Shown here: in pieces, positions 16,311-25,138 of the stretch | Numbering within the stretch: position 1 is the first letter of the stretch | Layout of the letters: every line of letters begins with the position of its first letter | DNA from: Candidatus Kapaibacterium sp. | GTDB lineage: Bacteria; Bacteroidota; Ignavibacteria; Kapaibacteriales; UBA2268 | Length of the DNA stretch: 64,000 nucleotides | NCBI GenBank assembly: GCA_937927515.1 | Contig: CALBDO010000010.1 | Span: 24,693 to 88,692 of the forward strand | Direction: 5' to 3' | Translations under genes and position numbers: made by a program | Notes under the pieces: model-generated | The model's database searches: none | The model's input: the letters and a program-made list of their open reading frames with translations, nothing else | Told to the model about the DNA's origin: nothing

Positions 16311-18536
16311 TCAAATTTTTCTAAGTTTTGCATATTGAAGCATAAGTCTTTTACGACCAACCGATTCAAAATTTACAAGTGCCTGAGCATAGCTTCCACT
16401 ACCTTCAAGATGTTCTACCCTTCCTATTCCGAAAAAAGGATGAACGACTTTATCCCCTATTCTTAAAACATTATCGTCAGTTTGGTCATATTCGTTGATT
16501 GATTCTTTTGGATGAGAAAATGAATATCGTTTTGTCGCTGTTTTTTCAAGAGAAATCTTTGGAGCTCCGTTAATCTTTAGATAGGATTTATCAATTTCTT
16601 CCAAAAATTTTGAAGGTGCTTGGTATGATTCTTCTCCAAATCTACGCCGTATTCTTGCATATGTCAAAAATACCTTTTGCATTGCTCTTGTCAAACCCAC
16701 ATAAAACAATCTCCTCTCCTCTTCTTCATCATCTCGTTCTTTACTCCAATACCTAACTAAAGGGAATAGTCCTTGTTCCAATCCAACTATGAAGACAACG
16801 GGAAACTCGAGCCCTTTTGCAGAGTGCAATGTCATCAATTTTACTTGTTCAGTGGCAATATTTTTCTCATCAATATCAGAAATTAAACTTATCTGTTGCA
16901 AATAATCGTTTAAGTCTACATCTTCATTTTGAGTTAAGAAATTATACACATCACTCAAAAGTGTATTTATATTCCCTATTCTATCATAAGCATCATCAGT
17001 TCCTATTTCTTCATACATCGAAATCAAACCACTTTCTTTTATGTAGTTTGTAATGATTTCAGAGGGATATCCAGTTCTTTTTTCTAAATGTTCTTTTGTT
17101 TCCAAGACCCATTTATGGAAATTTTTTAAGATTTGAGCTGCTCGTGATTGTAACATGGGTATGTCTTCAATAAACCCTAAAGCATTGAACAAAGATACAC
17201 TGTTTTCCTTGGAGTAGTTTAGCATGATGTTTAATGTCTTTTTACCTACTCCTCTTGGAGGTTCATTAATTACTCTTATCAAGGATTCATTATCATCAGG
17301 ATTTACAAGAATCCTTAAATACGCTAGAACATCTTTGACTTCTTTTCTTTTGTAAAATGAAACACCGCCGACAACCACATAGTTGATGTTCTCTCGTCGT
17401 AGTGCATTTTCAAATTCAAGTGACTGTGCATTGGTGCGATAAAAAACAGCAAAATCACCATAAGAAAATTTTCCAGTGCTTACAAGTTCCTTGATTTTGC
17501 TAACTACCAAATCTGCTTCATCTTTCTCAGTCTCGCATTGATAGAGTTCCAAGAGGTCACCATGGGGATTATCGGTCCAGAGTTTTTTTTCAATTTGTTT
17601 TTTATTGAAACGAATAACACTATCTGCAGCTGCGAGAATACATTTTGTGGAGCGATAGTTCTGCTCTAATAAAATTATACGAGCTTCGGGGAAATCTTTT
17701 TGAAAATCTAAAATATTTCTTATCTCTGCACCTCGCCATTTATAAATACTTTGCGCATCATCACCAACAACAGTTATATTCCTGTGCTTCGAAGCCAGTT
17801 GTTTCAAAACATAGTATTGTACCCGATTTGTATCTTGGTACTCGTCAACCAAAATAAAATTAAACTTGTCTTGATATTTTTCCAAAATCTCTGGGAATGA
17901 CTTAAACAAATCGTATGTATTTACCAACAGGTCGTCAAAGTCCATGGCATTGTTTTGGTGTAAATAATCTTGATATTCTTTATAAATATCGGCGACATGC
18001 CTTTCAAATGAGGTTGAAATGCTTTTAGCAAATTCATCTGGTGTTAGAATGTTATTCTTTGCTAGAGAAATCATGTGGTGTATTGTATCTGCAGTCAACC
18101 TATTATTCGAAATAGGATAATTCTCCATGATTCTTTTAATTATTTGCAGGGAATCATCGGCATCATAAATTGAAAAACTCGAAGTATAACCTAACAATTT
18201 GGCTTCTAAACGCAAAATCCTTGCAAATAAAGAATGAAAAGTTCCAGCCCAAATCCTTTTAGCAGCCTCAGGATTAACAAGATTAGCTATTCTATCTTTC
18301 ATTACTTGAGCTGCTTTGTTTGTAAAAGTCAACGCTAAAATGTTTTGTGGAGGAATTCCAATGTCAATCAAATATGCAATTTTGTGAGTAAGGACACGTG
18401 TTTTTCCGCTTCCAGCACCAGCAATAACTAAAACTGGGCCTTCGAAAGCGGTCACAGCTTCTTTTTGGACTGGATTTAAATTTTGAAGTATTGGATTTTT
18501 ATCCCAGAAATCACTTTTTTTCTCTTTATCCATCAT
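16311..18536 (-). CDS. pcrA: UvrD/PcrA-type SF1 DNA helicase
   Basis: The 741-residue protein has the full SF1A helicase motif set: Walker A AGAGSGKT at residues 39-46, LTFTNKAA, DEYQDTN, GDDAQSIYKWRGA, LEQNYRS, LHSAKGLEFPVVF and LFYVGLTRA. The C-terminal segment with RIGDKVVHPFFGIGRV is the Tudor-like RNA polymerase-binding domain of PcrA. It unwinds DNA 3' to 5' in mismatch and excision repair and clears conflicts with transcription. Two in-frame ATGs begin the gene. It follows fmdB on the same strand, but a strong terminator lies between them. Confidence 0.95.
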   Translation of the reverse strand: MMDKEKKSDFWDKNPILQNLNPVQKEAVTAFEGPVLVIAGAGSGKTRVLTHKIAYLIDIGIPPQNILALTFTNKAAQVMKDRIANLVNPEAAKRIWAGTFHSLFARILRLEAKLLGYTSSFSIYDADDSLQIIKRIMENYPISNNRLTADTIHHMISLAKNNILTPDEFAKSISTSFERHVADIYKEYQDYLHQNNAMDFDDLLVNTYDLFKSFPEILEKYQDKFNFILVDEYQDTNRVQYYVLKQLASKHRNITVVGDDAQSIYKWRGAEIRNILDFQKDFPEARIILLEQNYRSTKCILAAADSVIRFNKKQIEKKLWTDNPHGDLLELYQCETEKDEADLVVSKIKELVSTGKFSYGDFAVFYRTNAQSLEFENALRRENINYVVVGGVSFYKRKEVKDVLAYLRILVNPDDNESLIRVINEPPRGVGKKTLNIMLNYSKENSVSLFNALGFIEDIPMLQSRAAQILKNFHKWVLETKEHLEKRTGYPSEIITNYIKESGLISMYEEIGTDDAYDRIGNINTLLSDVYNFLTQNEDVDLNDYLQQISLISDIDEKNIATEQVKLMTLHSAKGLEFPVVFIVGLEQGLFPLVRYWSKERDDEEEERRLFYVGLTRAMQKVFLTYARIRRRFGEESYQAPSKFLEEIDKSYLKINGAPKISLEKTATKRYSFSHPKESINEYDQTDDNVLRIGDKVVHPFFGIGRVEHLEGSGSYAQALVNFESVGRKRLMLQYAKLRKI

Positions 18537-18560
18537 TCTAAACTATTAAACTACAAAAAT

Positions 18561-18593
18561 AAAAAAGGGAAGGTAGTTAATTTTACCTTCCCC
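18561..18593 (-). terminator. Rho-independent terminator of fmdB-like gene
   Basis: On the minus strand GGGAAGGTA and TACCTTCCC form a nine-base-pair stem with an eight-base loop (AAATTAAC), followed by a T-rich tract TTTTTTATTTTTG. It lies just after the FmdB-like gene ends at 18614, and before the helicase gene. Confidence 0.85.
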
Positions 18594-18613
18594 GAGAAAA
18601 GTTGCCAGAATAA

Positions 18614-18916
18614 TTACTTTTGTTCTGTTGAGGATTTTTGACTAACCGAAGTGCCATTCTGCGGTTGTGTACCATTCTTATCGAAAGAACTTGATACAGA
18701 AGAATTTTTTCTTGCGTAATCAGTAATGTAGAAGCCACTCCCTTTAAATAGCAAGCCAACATTCCTGCTAATCATTCGATGCACCTTGCCCTTTCCGCGA
18801 TGTTCGCTCGATTCGCAAATCTCTGGAGGGCAGTATTCGAGAGGTTCATCAGTTATTTTTTGCTGGAACTCGAATATTTTCCCGCAATCCTCACACTTGT
18901 ATTCATATATCGGCAT
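18614..18916 (-). CDS. FmdB-type zinc ribbon protein
   Basis: The 100-residue protein begins MPIYEYKCEDCGKIFEF, the standard FmdB zinc ribbon opening with CX2C. The second cysteine pair is changed to CPPEIC, a spacing of CX4C, within a His/Lys-rich stretch. The C-terminal third is Ser/Thr/Gln-rich and disordered. FmdB proteins are putative regulatory proteins. I chose the ATG at 18916 because a GGAGGA site lies just upstream, and it gives the family N-terminus; another ATG eight codons earlier is less suitable. It is divergent from dtd. Confidence 0.85.
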   Translation of the reverse strand: MPIYEYKCEDCGKIFEFQQKITDEPLEYCPPEICESSEHRGKGKVHRMISRNVGLLFKGSGFYITDYARKNSSVSSSFDKNGTQPQNGTSVSQKSSTEQK

Positions 18917-18960
18917 AGCTCCTCCAAAAGATAACATCAAAACTTCTTTAACGAACTTAG

Positions 18961-18990
18961 CTTGTCTTTATTTCAAATTATTTAATTTTG
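18961..18990 (+). promoter_or_regulatory. Possible promoter of dtd
   Basis: CTTG followed after 18 bases by TAATTTTG (18983-18990) approximates the Bacteroidota consensus; the -33 spacing is slightly short and the match imperfect. The ATG of dtd is 13 bases downstream of the -7 box. Confidence 0.4.
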
Positions 18991-19003
18991 CTTTTTTGCT
19001 TTA

Positions 19004-19447
19004 ATGCGTGCTGTCGTACAAAAAGTAAAGAGCGCAAGTGTTACAATTTTATCTACTGGAGAGAGGCGTTCGATTGGACCCGGTCTTCTTGTATTTCTTG
19101 CGATTAAATCCACTGATACTTTAGCGGAGGTTCACTGGGTTGCTAACAAGGTAATCAATCTAAGAATTTTCCCAGACGAAAATGGAAAAATGAACTTATC
19201 TGTTCAAGACATAAATGGGGAAATTTTGATTATTTCCAACTTTACTCTCTACGGTGATATTTCACGTGGCTTTCGTCCCAATTTCATGTATTCTGCAGAG
19301 CCCAGTTTTGCTAATAGACTATATTATGAATTTGTAAATCATATTAAGAAAATTACAACTTTGAACATAGTAACAGGTGAGTTTCGAGAAATGATGGAAG
19401 TTCAACTAATAAACGATGGCCCTGTTACGATAATTATTGATAAATAA
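19004..19447 (+). CDS. dtd: D-aminoacyl-tRNA deacylase Dtd
   Basis: The 147-residue protein starts MRAVVQKVKSASV and has SNFTLYGDISRGFRPNF (family SQFTLYGD), and a C-terminal REMMEVQLINDGPVTIIID segment matching the Gly-x-Pro region. It hydrolyses D-amino acids from mischarged tRNA, preventing their use in translation. The length is normal. Convergent with the WYL regulator gene, with one base between the stop codons, so no terminator is visible between them. Confidence 0.95.
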   Translation: MRAVVQKVKSASVTILSTGERRSIGPGLLVFLAIKSTDTLAEVHWVANKVINLRIFPDENGKMNLSVQDINGEILIISNFTLYGDISRGFRPNFMYSAEPSFANRLYYEFVNHIKKITTLNIVTGEFREMMEVQLINDGPVTIIIDK

Positions 19448-19448
19448 C

Positions 19449-20594
19449 CTAATTTTTTTTCTTCTTTTTTAATGACAATTTATACTTGACACTCGGTTCA
19501 TTTACAACTTCTTTTTGTGCTGTTTCTGGTAGAGCTTGAACCTCGGCAACTTTTTTTCCACCAGTTTCAAATCTCTCTTCCTTTACCTCCTCTAATTGAG
19601 GTTTAATTTCTGGTGAAGTTGTTTTGTAATTACTTAAAGCCTGAGACAAACGGTTAACTATCTTTTGTATCAACTCCTTGGGTTCGAGAACGACGATTGC
19701 ATCACTCCAGCTTAATATCCAGTTGATTAAATCTACCCCAATTGGGACGCGCATTTCCAAAATCAAATTACCATCTTTATCAAATTTTTCAATTTGCGAT
19801 ATATGCCATCGACGATTCAAAAAAAAGTGAATAAATTCTTTTTTTACAAGGAGTTTTACATCCCGAATCTCACCAGAAAAGACACCAAAACGGTAAGAGG
19901 ACCACTCTCGAAAATTAAATGGAGGTGCAATATCAATGAAATCTGGATTTTCCTCTATCTTTGATATGTTGTGTATAGCGAGACTAACGTGTATTTTGTG
20001 CTTAGGCACATAGGCAACGACGTATAAAACTCCTAAATAAGAAAAAATTGTCTCAAATCGGATGACAATATCTTTTGAAGTTAAAGTTTTCGGAGTTACA
20101 TATGTAACAGTATACCATTTCTTCGAGGCAGTGCATTCAATAACTTTTTCAAGAATGTCATTAATTTTTGAGTAATCATAATAACCAACGTTTTGGTCCC
20201 AGTATATTGTATCATCAAGAATTACTTCTTTTGGTGCATATTTTTCAAGTTTGTTATACAATCTTTCAACATCTCTTTCAATTACTGTACCTCGAAAAGT
20301 TTTCAAATGAGCTTTGAGAAAATGAAATGCCAACAATTCATTTGTTTCAAATCGCACAACTTGTTTTGGCTGTAAAAAATATTTTGGTATTCTCCAATAG
20401 ATTTCTTTCCCTTTCGGTGTTCCAACCAAAGTTGGTTCTATTTTTTGTAACAATCTAAGGTCTCTTTGAATTGTCCGTATGCTTACAATTTCTATTTCCT
20501 CTGAAATTAAGTCTTGCAACTGAGCAGAGGTTAAAGTTTCTCCAGCAAGAAACCTCTTATACATATAAAGGATTCTGTGTGGTTGTCCAGGCAT
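19449..20594 (-). CDS. WYL-domain transcriptional regulator
   Basis: The 381-residue protein has an N-terminal helix-turn-helix of the DeoR/HTH_11 type (TSAQLQDLI, then SIRTIQRDLRLL), followed by a WYL domain about residues 150-240 (KKWYTVTYVTP and FSYLGVLYVVAYVP) and a WCX-like C-terminal extension. WYL domains sense nucleotides or similar ligands and regulate DNA repair, phage defence and other genes. The end is a Lys/Glu/Pro-rich tail finishing in a run of lysines. No target operon is obvious next to it. TAATTTTG on the minus strand at 20626-20633 may be its -7 element. Confidence 0.85.
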   Translation of the reverse strand: MPGQPHRILYMYKRFLAGETLTSAQLQDLISEEIEIVSIRTIQRDLRLLQKIEPTLVGTPKGKEIYWRIPKYFLQPKQVVRFETNELLAFHFLKAHLKTFRGTVIERDVERLYNKLEKYAPKEVILDDTIYWDQNVGYYDYSKINDILEKVIECTASKKWYTVTYVTPKTLTSKDIVIRFETIFSYLGVLYVVAYVPKHKIHVSLAIHNISKIEENPDFIDIAPPFNFREWSSYRFGVFSGEIRDVKLLVKKEFIHFFLNRRWHISQIEKFDKDGNLILEMRVPIGVDLINWILSWSDAIVVLEPKELIQKIVNRLSQALSNYKTTSPEIKPQLEEVKEERFETGGKKVAEVQALPETAQKEVVNEPSVKYKLSLKKKKKN

Positions 20595-20625
20595 AATTAA
20601 CCAATTATTGATGTTTATTTAAAAA

Positions 20626-20633
20626 CAAAATTA
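20626..20633 (-). promoter_or_regulatory. Possible -7 element of the WYL regulator
   Basis: The minus strand reads TAATTTTG, 32 bases upstream of the WYL gene start. No -33 TTTG was found at the standard spacing. Confidence 0.3.
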
Positions 20634-20649
20634 AACAATTTTAGTTATA

Positions 20650-23600
20650 TTAAAAGTCGTAACTGATTGAAAAAAGATAAAATGGTCTACTCCACGAGGA
20701 ATACTCTTTTCTCCAAGCAACATCAAGCTTAATTGGTAAACCCAAAATCCAAGCTCGAGCACCTATTCCCAAACTAAGTAGTAAGCGATTTGGTTCAACA
20801 TTGTATCTTCCGCTAGTATATGTTACAACGGGTGGACTAATTTTGAAATTAGAAATATCTCCTAGCCAACCACCGCCAATGTCGCAAAAGGCGACACCAA
20901 GTATATCATTGAACAAAATAGGTATTGGACCCGGTAATAGTGCAGTAAACAAAGGAAAACGAAGTTCAATATTACTAGAAAAGAAGTGATTTCCAACAGC
21001 ATCACTATATGCCCAACCTCGAAGCGGTGTTATCAACTCCATAAAAGCAAAATCCTCGGGGTCTTGAAATAACAAGTAGTCTGAATTGACTTCATAATTA
21101 ATCCAATTGTCCACACCCCCAAGATAAAATCTTTGTGGGTTTGAACCAAAGCTAGTTGCTCCACTTGCTCGGATGGCGAGTTTTAGAAAATATCCAAAGT
21201 CCCAATATTTTCTGTAATCGAACTTTAACGTGAAAAAATTTATCGAATTCTTAAAAATTTTGGGAACTGAGCGAAACTCTATATAATACCTACTACCTTT
21301 TACCGGAGCAAAAGAACCGTACAAAACATCATCGTAGACGTATTTTACCGACGGATAAACAATCGTTTTTGAAATACTTTCCTCATTGTAATTAGTTATG
21401 TTTTCCTTAGATGCATTAAACAGAGTTAAATTCAAATCAAAACGATTAAAAATGCTCAATGGATAAGAAGATGTAAAACTAACACCGTAATTCCTTAGCC
21501 TATAGTTGTCGTAATAATTATTTAATGAATTCTTCATTAGGAAGATAATTGAACTTTGAAAAGCAGAAAAGTGATAATCTATTGTGTTGGGTAGGTATGA
21601 ATATTGCAAGAAAATGTTACTATTTTTTAAATCTAGCCACAAATTAGCAGCTAGGTAAATTTGATGGTCGCCGAGAATGTCGCTAAACAACATTTGAGCA
21701 AGTCCTTGGAAACCCCAAAAAGAGTCGTAATAAGGATTACCAAGAATTAAATCTGGTGTGAACTTTAGTTTGTACTCATAATCCACAAAATCAGTGTCTT
21801 CGAAATTTTTTCTTTGAACAAAATCTGGGGAATACACGTTTACATCCTTGTTGGGAGTTATCATATTTTGTCGCGAAAAATCAACCCGAAATTTACCATA
21901 ACTCACTTTTACTGTGTCTGAATTTTCGTTAGAGAAAGTCAATAAGGTATCTCGTTCAATCCCTCCATTTTTTAAAGCTTCGAGTTGGTTAGCTCTGAAT
22001 TTAGTTAGCGGTAATTTTTCTAGTTTTAAATCGACAGAGGAGGGATTCTTTATCATAAATAAATCGAAACCACCCTCTGTAAGAGCAGCAAATACTAAAT
22101 CCTCTGAGACAACTGAGTGAGACAAATGGGTAATGTTCGATAAGGAATTGGTAATTGGTTGAATTTGGTTATTTTGTATGTCAAGCCGATAGATGTTGCC
22201 TATGCCATTTTCATCGGAAATAAAGTAGAGAAATTTGTCGTCCCCACTGATAGCCAAACCAGTTTTTCTGTAATCCGAGGAAAAGGTTATTCTATCTATT
22301 TTTTTTGTTTTAAGTTCTATTTTATAAACATCTCTTTTGCTTTGGTCGAAATTCCAAAGTTTCGAAGCTTGAATTTCTGCACCTAGCTCCGTATTGTCCA
22401 GCCTATTAGAAATAAAATAGATAAATTTCCCATCGTTCGTCCAAATTGGATGGTCATCATAAAAAAGGTCACTCGTCAACTGGGTTAATGTATTCGATTT
22501 TAAATCATAAACGTACAAATCTCTTTTATCTAAAACAGTAGCAGAGAAAACTATCTTATCTTCAACTGGCGACCAAGCAACAGAAGATATTTGTTTAAAT
22601 CCTAATTGGTATCGTGAAAACTTTTTAGTATTTACATCAACAATGTATAGGACATCCTCGCCACGAAACTTGGCTGAAATTGCAAGCTTTGTTCCAGATG
22701 AATTCCAAGAAATTCCTGGGGTTAATATGTTTAAATCCTCGAAATCTTGCTGGCGAAAACTCGAAACAATTTCAGTTTCTTTGTTCTTCTCTAAGTCAAG
22801 CACAAACAATGAGAATAATCCATCCTTGTCTGCAATAAATGCAACTTTATCCCCTTGCGGTGAAATAGCCGGAGAAGTGTTGTAAAAATTCCCCTTTTTT
22901 TTGTGATTTGTTAGTCTAATTGCAAAATCGGATGGATAACTGAATTTGTCTATGTCGGGATAATAGTATTTTTTTAAGTATCTCTTCCATTCGGATGAAA
23001 AATCTTCAAGCTTCATATTAAAGGTTGACTTAAAGGCATTTTCAACGCTACCCGTGGATTTCAGTTTGCTCAACAATTCTGGTATTTTGTGGTTTCCATA
23101 CCTTTCAACAATATACCACCAAAATGTTTGCCCACCACGATAAGCATTATATCCATCTAGATAATTTAAATCTGGTAAATTTTCGCTTAAAGTCAAGTCT
23201 CTAATGTATACATCAGTGGAGACGTCTAACCCGCCAATACTTTCCCATTCGCATAGACCTTCGTGCATCCAAAGTGGAATATCAATCATATTCCCTCTTG
23301 AAACAGCAGACTGAATAGTACCTCCGTAAAACCAATCATTTATCACTGCGTGTACTAGCTCGTGATGAATAACATGTCTAAACTGTTCATAATCCCCCTC
23401 GAAAGGAACAACGACCCTATTTTTAAACAATTCAGTTACTCCACCAATTCCTTCAGGTAAAAACATATCGATTACGTTTGTTTGCTGAAATTGGTTATGA
23501 CTGTTATACACTATTATCGGAATTCTTTGGGTAATTTTATACTTTAGAGTTTTTTGAATAGACCCAAGCGAGGCTTCGGCAACTTTCCCTGCAAAGACTG

Positions 23601-23760
23601 CTAAAATTTTGTTATTGTCGTGGAAATAAACATCAAAGTGTTGTGTTTGTATGTATCGCCAGTTAAATTTTTCGTATTGTACCTTATTCTTTCCAAATTG
23701 AGCTAGAAGAGGAGGAAGCAACATCAAAAACATTAATAAAAACACAAGATGTCGTATCAT
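20650..23760 (-). CDS. Exported HExxH metallopeptidase-like domain, TolB-like propeller and outer-membrane barrel fusion
   Basis: The 1036-residue protein has a signal peptide (about residues 1-20). Residues 30-280 form a gluzincin-like domain: HELVH at 133-137, then a third ligand in MHEG (Glu167). Residues about 290-610 hold TolB-type propeller repeats (SPQGDKVAFIADKDG, SPVEDKIVFSA, DDHPIWTNDGKFIYF). The C-terminal third is strand-rich, with a tail resembling Omp85/surface antigen barrels. I chose the ATG at 23760, which has a GGAGGTAAAA site, over a TTG four codons earlier. It is likely an outer-membrane protein exposing a peptidase-like domain; substrate is unknown. A terminator of the next gene upstream lies close by. 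Confidence 0.8.
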   Translation of the reverse strand: MIRHLVFLLMFLMLLPPLLAQFGKNKVQYEKFNWRYIQTQHFDVYFHDNNKILAVFAGKVAEASLGSIQKTLKYKITQRIPIIVYNSHNQFQQTNVIDMFLPEGIGGVTELFKNRVVVPFEGDYEQFRHVIHHELVHAVINDWFYGGTIQSAVSRGNMIDIPLWMHEGLCEWESIGGLDVSTDVYIRDLTLSENLPDLNYLDGYNAYRGGQTFWWYIVERYGNHKIPELLSKLKSTGSVENAFKSTFNMKLEDFSSEWKRYLKKYYYPDIDKFSYPSDFAIRLTNHKKKGNFYNTSPAISPQGDKVAFIADKDGLFSLFVLDLEKNKETEIVSSFRQQDFEDLNILTPGISWNSSGTKLAISAKFRGEDVLYIVDVNTKKFSRYQLGFKQISSVAWSPVEDKIVFSATVLDKRDLYVYDLKSNTLTQLTSDLFYDDHPIWTNDGKFIYFISNRLDNTELGAEIQASKLWNFDQSKRDVYKIELKTKKIDRITFSSDYRKTGLAISGDDKFLYFISDENGIGNIYRLDIQNNQIQPITNSLSNITHLSHSVVSEDLVFAALTEGGFDLFMIKNPSSVDLKLEKLPLTKFRANQLEALKNGGIERDTLLTFSNENSDTVKVSYGKFRVDFSRQNMITPNKDVNVYSPDFVQRKNFEDTDFVDYEYKLKFTPDLILGNPYYDSFWGFQGLAQMLFSDILGDHQIYLAANLWLDLKNSNIFLQYSYLPNTIDYHFSAFQSSIIFLMKNSLNNYYDNYRLRNYGVSFTSSYPLSIFNRFDLNLTLFNASKENITNYNEESISKTIVYPSVKYVYDDVLYGSFAPVKGSRYYIEFRSVPKIFKNSINFFTLKFDYRKYWDFGYFLKLAIRASGATSFGSNPQRFYLGGVDNWINYEVNSDYLLFQDPEDFAFMELITPLRGWAYSDAVGNHFFSSNIELRFPLFTALLPGPIPILFNDILGVAFCDIGGGWLGDISNFKISPPVVTYTSGRYNVEPNRLLLSLGIGARAWILGLPIKLDVAWRKEYSSWSRPFYLFSISYDF

Positions 23761-23804
23761 TTTTACCTCCAAAAAAAATTAAGACGATTTAAAAATGCTT
23801 AATT

Positions 23805-23838
23805 TTAAATAAAAAACCCAGAGATTTCTCTCTGGGTT
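23805..23838 (-). terminator. Rho-independent terminator of ferredoxin gene
   Basis: On the minus strand AACCCAGAGA and TCTCTGGGTT pair over ten bases with a GAAA tetraloop, followed by TTTTTTATTT (overlapping the stem end). It begins 20 bases after the ferredoxin stop. Confidence 0.9.
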
Positions 23839-23858
23839 CTTTAAAAAGACAGAATCCT

Positions 23859-24077
<219 letters not shown>

Positions 24078-24080
24078 TTA

Positions 24081-24102
24081 TGCCCGAAGGCAAGCAAAAT
24101 TA
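24081..24102 (-). promoter_or_regulatory. Possible ferredoxin -7 element and leader hairpin
   Basis: TAATTTTG on the minus strand (24095-24102) is followed just downstream by TGCC-TTCG-GGCA (24081-24092), a four-pair stem with the very stable UUCG tetraloop. Transcription would start at about 24088-24091, so the full hairpin may be at or only partly inside the 5' end of the mRNA. No -33 match at standard spacing. Confidence 0.35.
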
Positions 24103-24147
24103 AGAAAAAAATAAAAAATTATAACCAACTACAAGTTGTCATTTTCA

Positions 24148-25071
24148 TTAAAATGTTTTCGATTGAATATAAAATTGTTTTGAGATTTTTTTTGTTATTT
24201 CGGTAATCTCTGAATAATCTTTATTCGTTAAATAACCTCTGATATGCCAAATGAAGGAAAGTTCTTTGTAAAATATCGATTCGAGCAACATGTAAAGTTT
24301 CCCTTCAAATTTTGAAAGATGCTTTTTACAATAAAGACTTCTTGAACTAACGAACATCGGAACAGAATTCAATGAAAGCCCTATCCTATGCTTTAAGCCT
24401 TGTCCCCGATAATGAATAACAAAATTTCTTAAATCTATATAAGTTTTGTATCCTTGTTTGCTTAATCTTTTGCATAAATCGACCTCTTCCGAGTAAAAAA
24501 AGAAATCTTCATCAAATCCAGAAACTCTTTTAAATGCTTCCCGACTAACGCAAATTACAGCCCCATCAACATAGTCAACCCGCTTTATTCCTCCAAGTCC
24601 CAGCTTCCATTTAACTTTCTTAATAGATGAAACAACTATCGAAACAAAAAAAACGTCGGCAATGGCATTAAGTAAGGTATGAAACTTGCCGTACGAATTT
24701 TGGTAACCTTTGTCTGGGTAAACTTGCTGAAAACCAAGTACTCCAAATTGTCCATTTAACTTATTAATGACCATGCGTAAGTGATTGAAAAATTTTTCCG
24801 GAAAGATTACATCATTATTTGAAATCAATACATAAGGAGAATCCGTTTGAGAAAAAGCAATATTTACAGCTTTGCCATAGCCAGCGTTTTCTTGCAATGA
24901 AACCAAATGAATTTGAGGATAATTCTGCTTCAAAAAGGAAACTGTACCATCAGAGGAATTATTATCAACAACAATTATTTTCTCTGGGGGTTCTGAATTG
25001 TTTAATGCACTTTCAATAGCTTGTGCAGTTAATTTTAGATTATTAAACGAAACAATAATCAAATCTACCAT
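24148..25071 (-). CDS. Glycosyltransferase family 2 (rhamnosyltransferase-like)
   Basis: The 307-residue protein has the GT-A start VDLIIVSFNN, IIVVDNNSSDGT, NAGYGKAVNIA, and an ISNNDV motif in place of the DxD metal site. Later are VDGAVICVSREAF and FDEDFFFYSEEVDLCKRL, typical of WbbL-like family 2 enzymes that add sugars such as rhamnose to polysaccharides. It is probably cytoplasmic and membrane-associated. The sugar donor and acceptor are unknown. No other polysaccharide genes are adjacent, though a flippase and GH57 enzyme occur about 28 kb away. Confidence 0.85.
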   Translation of the reverse strand: MVDLIIVSFNNLKLTAQAIESALNNSEPPEKIIVVDNNSSDGTVSFLKQNYPQIHLVSLQENAGYGKAVNIAFSQTDSPYVLISNNDVIFPEKFFNHLRMVINKLNGQFGVLGFQQVYPDKGYQNSYGKFHTLLNAIADVFFVSIVVSSIKKVKWKLGLGGIKRVDYVDGAVICVSREAFKRVSGFDEDFFFYSEEVDLCKRLSKQGYKTYIDLRNFVIHYRGQGLKHRIGLSLNSVPMFVSSRSLYCKKHLSKFEGKLYMLLESIFYKELSFIWHIRGYLTNKDYSEITEITKKISKQFYIQSKTF

Positions 25072-25109
25072 ATTTTTTGAGATTTACTATGATAATTAGC
25101 GTAAATTAT

Positions 25110-25117
25110 TAAATTTG
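25110..25117 (+). promoter_or_regulatory. Possible -7 element of aminotransferase gene
   Basis: TAAATTTG matches TAnnTTTG and lies 21 bases before the ATG at 25139. It contains the in-frame TTG at 25115, arguing that the ATG is the start. No -33 match. Confidence 0.35.
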
Positions 25118-25138
25118 CAAAAAATATTGAGGATATCT

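Noticed and set aside
25115..25138. In-frame TTG start for the aminotransferase
   Set aside because: It lies inside the TAAATTTG element; the ATG at 25139 has a ribosome site and gives a normal Tat leader.
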